Source of the DNA: a bacterium | GTDB taxonomy: Bacteria; Auribacterota; Auribacteria; Auribacterales; Auribacteraceae | Reading direction: 5' to 3' | Assembly: GCA_024233545.1 (NCBI GenBank) | Contig: JACKPL010000001.1 | Span: forward strand, 62,001-126,000 | DNA length: 64,000 bases | Shown here: positions 61,949 through 64,000 of the stretch, piece by piece | Layout of the letters: each line of letters begins with the position of its first letter | Position numbering within the stretch: position 1 is the stretch's first letter | The notes under the pieces: model-generated | Told to the model about the DNA's origin: nothing | The model's input: the letters and a program-made list of their open reading frames with translations, nothing else | The model's database searches: none | Program-made: the position numbers and the translations under genes

Positions 61949-62484
61949 AGAGATTGGGCTGACTGCCACTTAGCAAGGTTTATGCAGGATGAATCAGTTT
62001 GCTTGAACTTTTCCGATTCCTGTTTGCGCTTGTACAGATGGAGCGCCATAATTTTTTCTTTCAGGTCAAAGGCGGCATCGCTGACATCAAACATCATATA
62101 CTGCCCGCCGGTTTTAAGGTGCTCGATGATTTCGTGGTCATTAAAGCAAATGTAAAACGCGTTCAATCCATCAGTCAAGATGCGGACATTATGCCTGCCG
62201 TCTAATGCGGCATGGAACGGTTTTTCTAATCCGTGGTGTTTACGCAGGTATTCTATTGCTTTGCGTATTTTGTTAAACGCCATCCCGCGCAGTTTCAATT
62301 CGGATACTGCTTGCAGAACGAGTATGTCGAGAAGAGTGTATTTTCTGCGCGCCCTTTTTCTTTTTGCATTAGTAATACTGGGTGAGAAGATGCCGATTCG
62401 ATCGTAATACGCAAGGCAGTGCCGTTTAATATGTGTCAGGCGTTCGACATCTAATACTGAATATTCTTCTTGGTAAACGAACAA
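61945..62484 (-). CDS. MerR-family transcriptional regulator
   Basis: A 179-residue regulator, TTG start at 62484 with GAGGTGA before it. The N-terminal MerR HTH (LDVERLTHIKRHCLAYYDRIGIFSPSITNAKRKRARRKYTLLDILVLQAVSELKLRGMAFNKIRKAIEYL) is followed by an unknown effector domain of about 90 residues. No metal-binding Cys pair is visible, so it is not a metal sensor of the classical type. It is divergent from the LysM-amidase gene; a 10-base repeat ATCGATATCT occurs twice in the gap. Confidence 0.82.
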   Translation of the reverse strand: MFVYQEEYSVLDVERLTHIKRHCLAYYDRIGIFSPSITNAKRKRARRKYTLLDILVLQAVSELKLRGMAFNKIRKAIEYLRKHHGLEKPFHAALDGRHNVRILTDGLNAFYICFNDHEIIEHLKTGGQYMMFDVSDAAFDLKEKIMALHLYKRKQESEKFKQTDSSCINLAKWQSAQSL

Positions 62485-62500
62485 AAATCACCTCGATATT

Positions 62501-62667
62501 ATCGATATCTATTGTGAAAATACCGCTTCGTCAGCGTAATGTTAAGGGTATGTAAAGAGAGTGAAAAAGTCAATAGAAAACTCTAGCGGAATGCAGATGT
62601 TTTTTTTATAATTTGAGCTAATTTTATTGGTATCATAAAAAAGTTCTGGCAAAAAAAATCGATATCT
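62501..62667. promoter_or_regulatory. Repeated ATCGATATCT between MerR and amidase genes
   Basis: The exact 10-mer ATCGATATCT is found at 62501-62510 and 62658-62667 in the 245-base gap between the divergent MerR and LysM-amidase genes; a further CTCGATAT directly precedes the first copy. ATCGAT is itself a dyad. They are candidate binding sites of the regulator. Confidence 0.4.
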
Positions 62668-62729
62668 CATACATTTTTATTTTTAGTAAAAACCATATGA
62701 AGCAACAGTGTTCAAAATGAGTGCATTTT

Positions 62730-63689
62730 ATGAAAAAAATACTATGGCGTATATTATGCGGACTACTTTTTATTAACGTTCTCCCTCAGGCAGTAGTGGC
62801 GGACAACATCATACATACTGTTAAAAAAGGGGAATCGCTTTGGAAAATTTCTCGGGCATATCAAGTACCGATAAAAGAATTGATTAAAGAAAATAATCTG
62901 GATAGCTCCGCCCCGTTGCAAATAGGGCAAAAAATTACTATTCCGAATGGGGAAAACACAGTTCTGCCAGTTAGCACGGCGCCGGTGCAGAGCCAAGGAT
63001 TTTATCATACGGTTGCGAAAGGGGATACGTTATGGGAACTTTCGCACCGGTATAAAGTGCCGGTTGATACAATCCTTCAAGTGAATAATATTACGTCGCC
63101 TCAGAAACTTTTTGTCGGGAAACAAGTATTTATACCGATAGTCCAGCCGGCAATAACCCGTGCCCAGCCGAATGAAAAATTTCTCGATTATGTCTATTCA
63201 TTGGTTGTGGATGGACAAACCGGCACACTGAGGAATTGGCAGTATATCCTGATTCATCACAGCGCTACCGATATGGGAAATGCACGGTCATTTGATAATT
63301 ATCATAGGTATAAACGCCGCATGGCGAATGGATTGGCATATCATTTTGTTATTACGAACGGCAATAAAGGCCCTGACGGCAATATTGAGGTGGGGCCTCG
63401 CTGGAAAAACCAAATAAATGGCGGCCATGTTAAATCGGATTTTTATAACAATGTCGGTATCGGCATTTGTCTTGTGGGAAATTTTGAGGAATATGCTCCT
63501 ACGGGAAAACAATTTGCGTCGCTTGTTGCATTGGTAGAAGTGCTTCAGTCGGTTTGCGGTATTCCTGATGAAAATGTGTTGGGGCATCGGCACATAAAAG
63601 AAGGGCGGACGTTGTGTCCGGGCAGTTTGTTTCCTTTCCATGAACTTCAACAGATGATTCACGAGAAAAAAGTCTATTTGAAACGGTAA
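62730..63689 (+). CDS. LysM-containing N-acetylmuramoyl-L-alanine amidase
   Basis: A 319-residue exported peptidoglycan hydrolase. The signal peptide is about 24 residues. Two LysM domains follow (about 28-72: HTVKKGESLWKISRAY; about 90-136: HTVAKGDTLWELSHRY). The C-terminal amidase_2/PGRP-type domain (about 170-305) has the zinc ligands His in ILIHHSATD, His in VLGHRHI and Cys in TLCPGS, and the PGRP-like GLAYHFVITNG. It cleaves the bond between muramic acid and L-alanine. The ATG at 62730 is favoured over GTG at 62721. It is divergent from the MerR gene, which may control it. Confidence 0.9.
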   Translation: MKKILWRILCGLLFINVLPQAVVADNIIHTVKKGESLWKISRAYQVPIKELIKENNLDSSAPLQIGQKITIPNGENTVLPVSTAPVQSQGFYHTVAKGDTLWELSHRYKVPVDTILQVNNITSPQKLFVGKQVFIPIVQPAITRAQPNEKFLDYVYSLVVDGQTGTLRNWQYILIHHSATDMGNARSFDNYHRYKRRMANGLAYHFVITNGNKGPDGNIEVGPRWKNQINGGHVKSDFYNNVGIGICLVGNFEEYAPTGKQFASLVALVEVLQSVCGIPDENVLGHRHIKEGRTLCPGSLFPFHELQQMIHEKKVYLKR

Positions 63690-63693
63690 TTTT

Positions 63694-64000
63694 TTAGGGC
63701 AGTTCTTTTGCGATTAAAGGAATTACTTTTTTGCTGAATTCCACAACTCTTTGTTCCGTTTGATGATAAGGCGGTTCTTCATCGGGAGGTATAGGTGCGG
63801 AAATTCTGATTAAAGCGCAACTGCTTTTTCTATATACCAACTGCATTGCGGCGGCAAAGAACTGCTGAAGCAGGTAATTTGACGATGAAAATTTCCCCGA
63901 TTTATACCAGTAAAGATACATCGATTTTTGGTGTCCTGATGTTACAATAAGGCGTTGAGCGTCGAAGTTATTTTTGATTTCCGAATCAAAACGGATTTCC
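63694..64000 (-). CDS. EpsI-like exosortase-associated protein, C-terminal part
   Basis: Partial gene: the frame is open to the window edge, so the N-terminus is missing; 101 residues are visible. FDAQRLIVTSGHQKSMYLYWYKSGKFSSSNYLLQQFFAAAMQLV and SCALIRISAPI have the EpsI pattern (Y-W-Y after a short strand, then a hydrophobic helix, then S-A-L-I-R). EpsI proteins belong to exosortase systems that sort PEP-CTERM-type proteins to the surface, often fused to or next to the exosortase. The gene ends four bases after the amidase stop on the opposite strand. Confidence 0.75.
   Translation of the reverse strand, partial: EIRFDSEIKNNFDAQRLIVTSGHQKSMYLYWYKSGKFSSSNYLLQQFFAAAMQLVYRKSSCALIRISAPIPPDEEPPYHQTEQRVVEFSKKVIPLIAKELP

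Overview
The window is a bacterial chromosomal segment of moderate-to-low GC with normal Shine-Dalgarno sites and the standard genetic code. It has a Gram-negative envelope signature: type II secretion pseudopilins, lipoboxes, a PpiD/SurA-like foldase, a heptosyltransferase-family GT9, an LAB_N protein and an O-antigen-ligase-like protein. It also carries MoxR/DUF58/BatA/DUF4159 genes, a FapA-CheY-CheX block, many TPR proteins and a partial EpsI-like (exosortase-associated) gene at the right edge. This mix points to a PVC-like or Omnitrophota-like lineage. That placement is inference from gene content only; no rRNA is present.

Layout. 1-5954: pseudopilin operon (two GspG-like, GspH-, GspI-, GspJ- and a very large GspK-like protein). 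6118-14544: small exported proteins, trpS, an accD-folC-glycosyltransferase operon whose last gene has an in-frame stop, a GT9 gene, a nitrilase-family gene and rpmB. 14627-18458: signalling operon behind a good sigma-70-type promoter (receiver-HATPase, STAS, FapA/DUF342, CheY, CheX). 18626-22669: lipoprotein, SDR, PP-loop protein, HD hydrolase, SpoU methyltransferase. 22715-24091: AT-rich stretch with two unrecognised small genes and a long non-coding gap. 24092-29936: exported and DUF4139 proteins, mtnP, recD2 and two small genes, followed by tRNA-Arg(ACG). 30241-34553: four two-component genes. 34563-41275: MoxR (frameshifted)-DUF58-BatA-VWA-DUF4159 operon. 41434-45854: pterin dehydratase, small membrane protein, a conserved exported protein and an 836-residue TPR protein. 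46218-51189: HU, a 971-residue HTH/ligase/TPR protein and pepA. 51273-57714: a ParA fused to a glycogen-binding-type domain, an ECF sigma factor, TlpA-like and LAB_N proteins, nrdR and a PpiD-like foldase. 57991-64000: unknown protein, GT2, GAF histidine kinase, J-domain protein, MerR regulator, LysM-amidase and partial EpsI-like gene.

A common theme is the cell surface: secretion pseudopilins, exported and lipid-anchored proteins, glycan polymerisation or ligation, peptidoglycan hydrolysis, periplasmic folding and exosortase-linked sorting, together with dense phospho-signalling. The most unusual items are the ParA-CBM48-like fusion, the GspK with an inserted lamin-tail-like domain, the HTH-like head on the ligase/TPR protein, a 46-bp perfect palindrome serving two convergent genes, two perfect dyads between divergent two-component genes, and two disrupted genes (nonsense codon in the glycosyltransferase, -1 frameshift in moxR).
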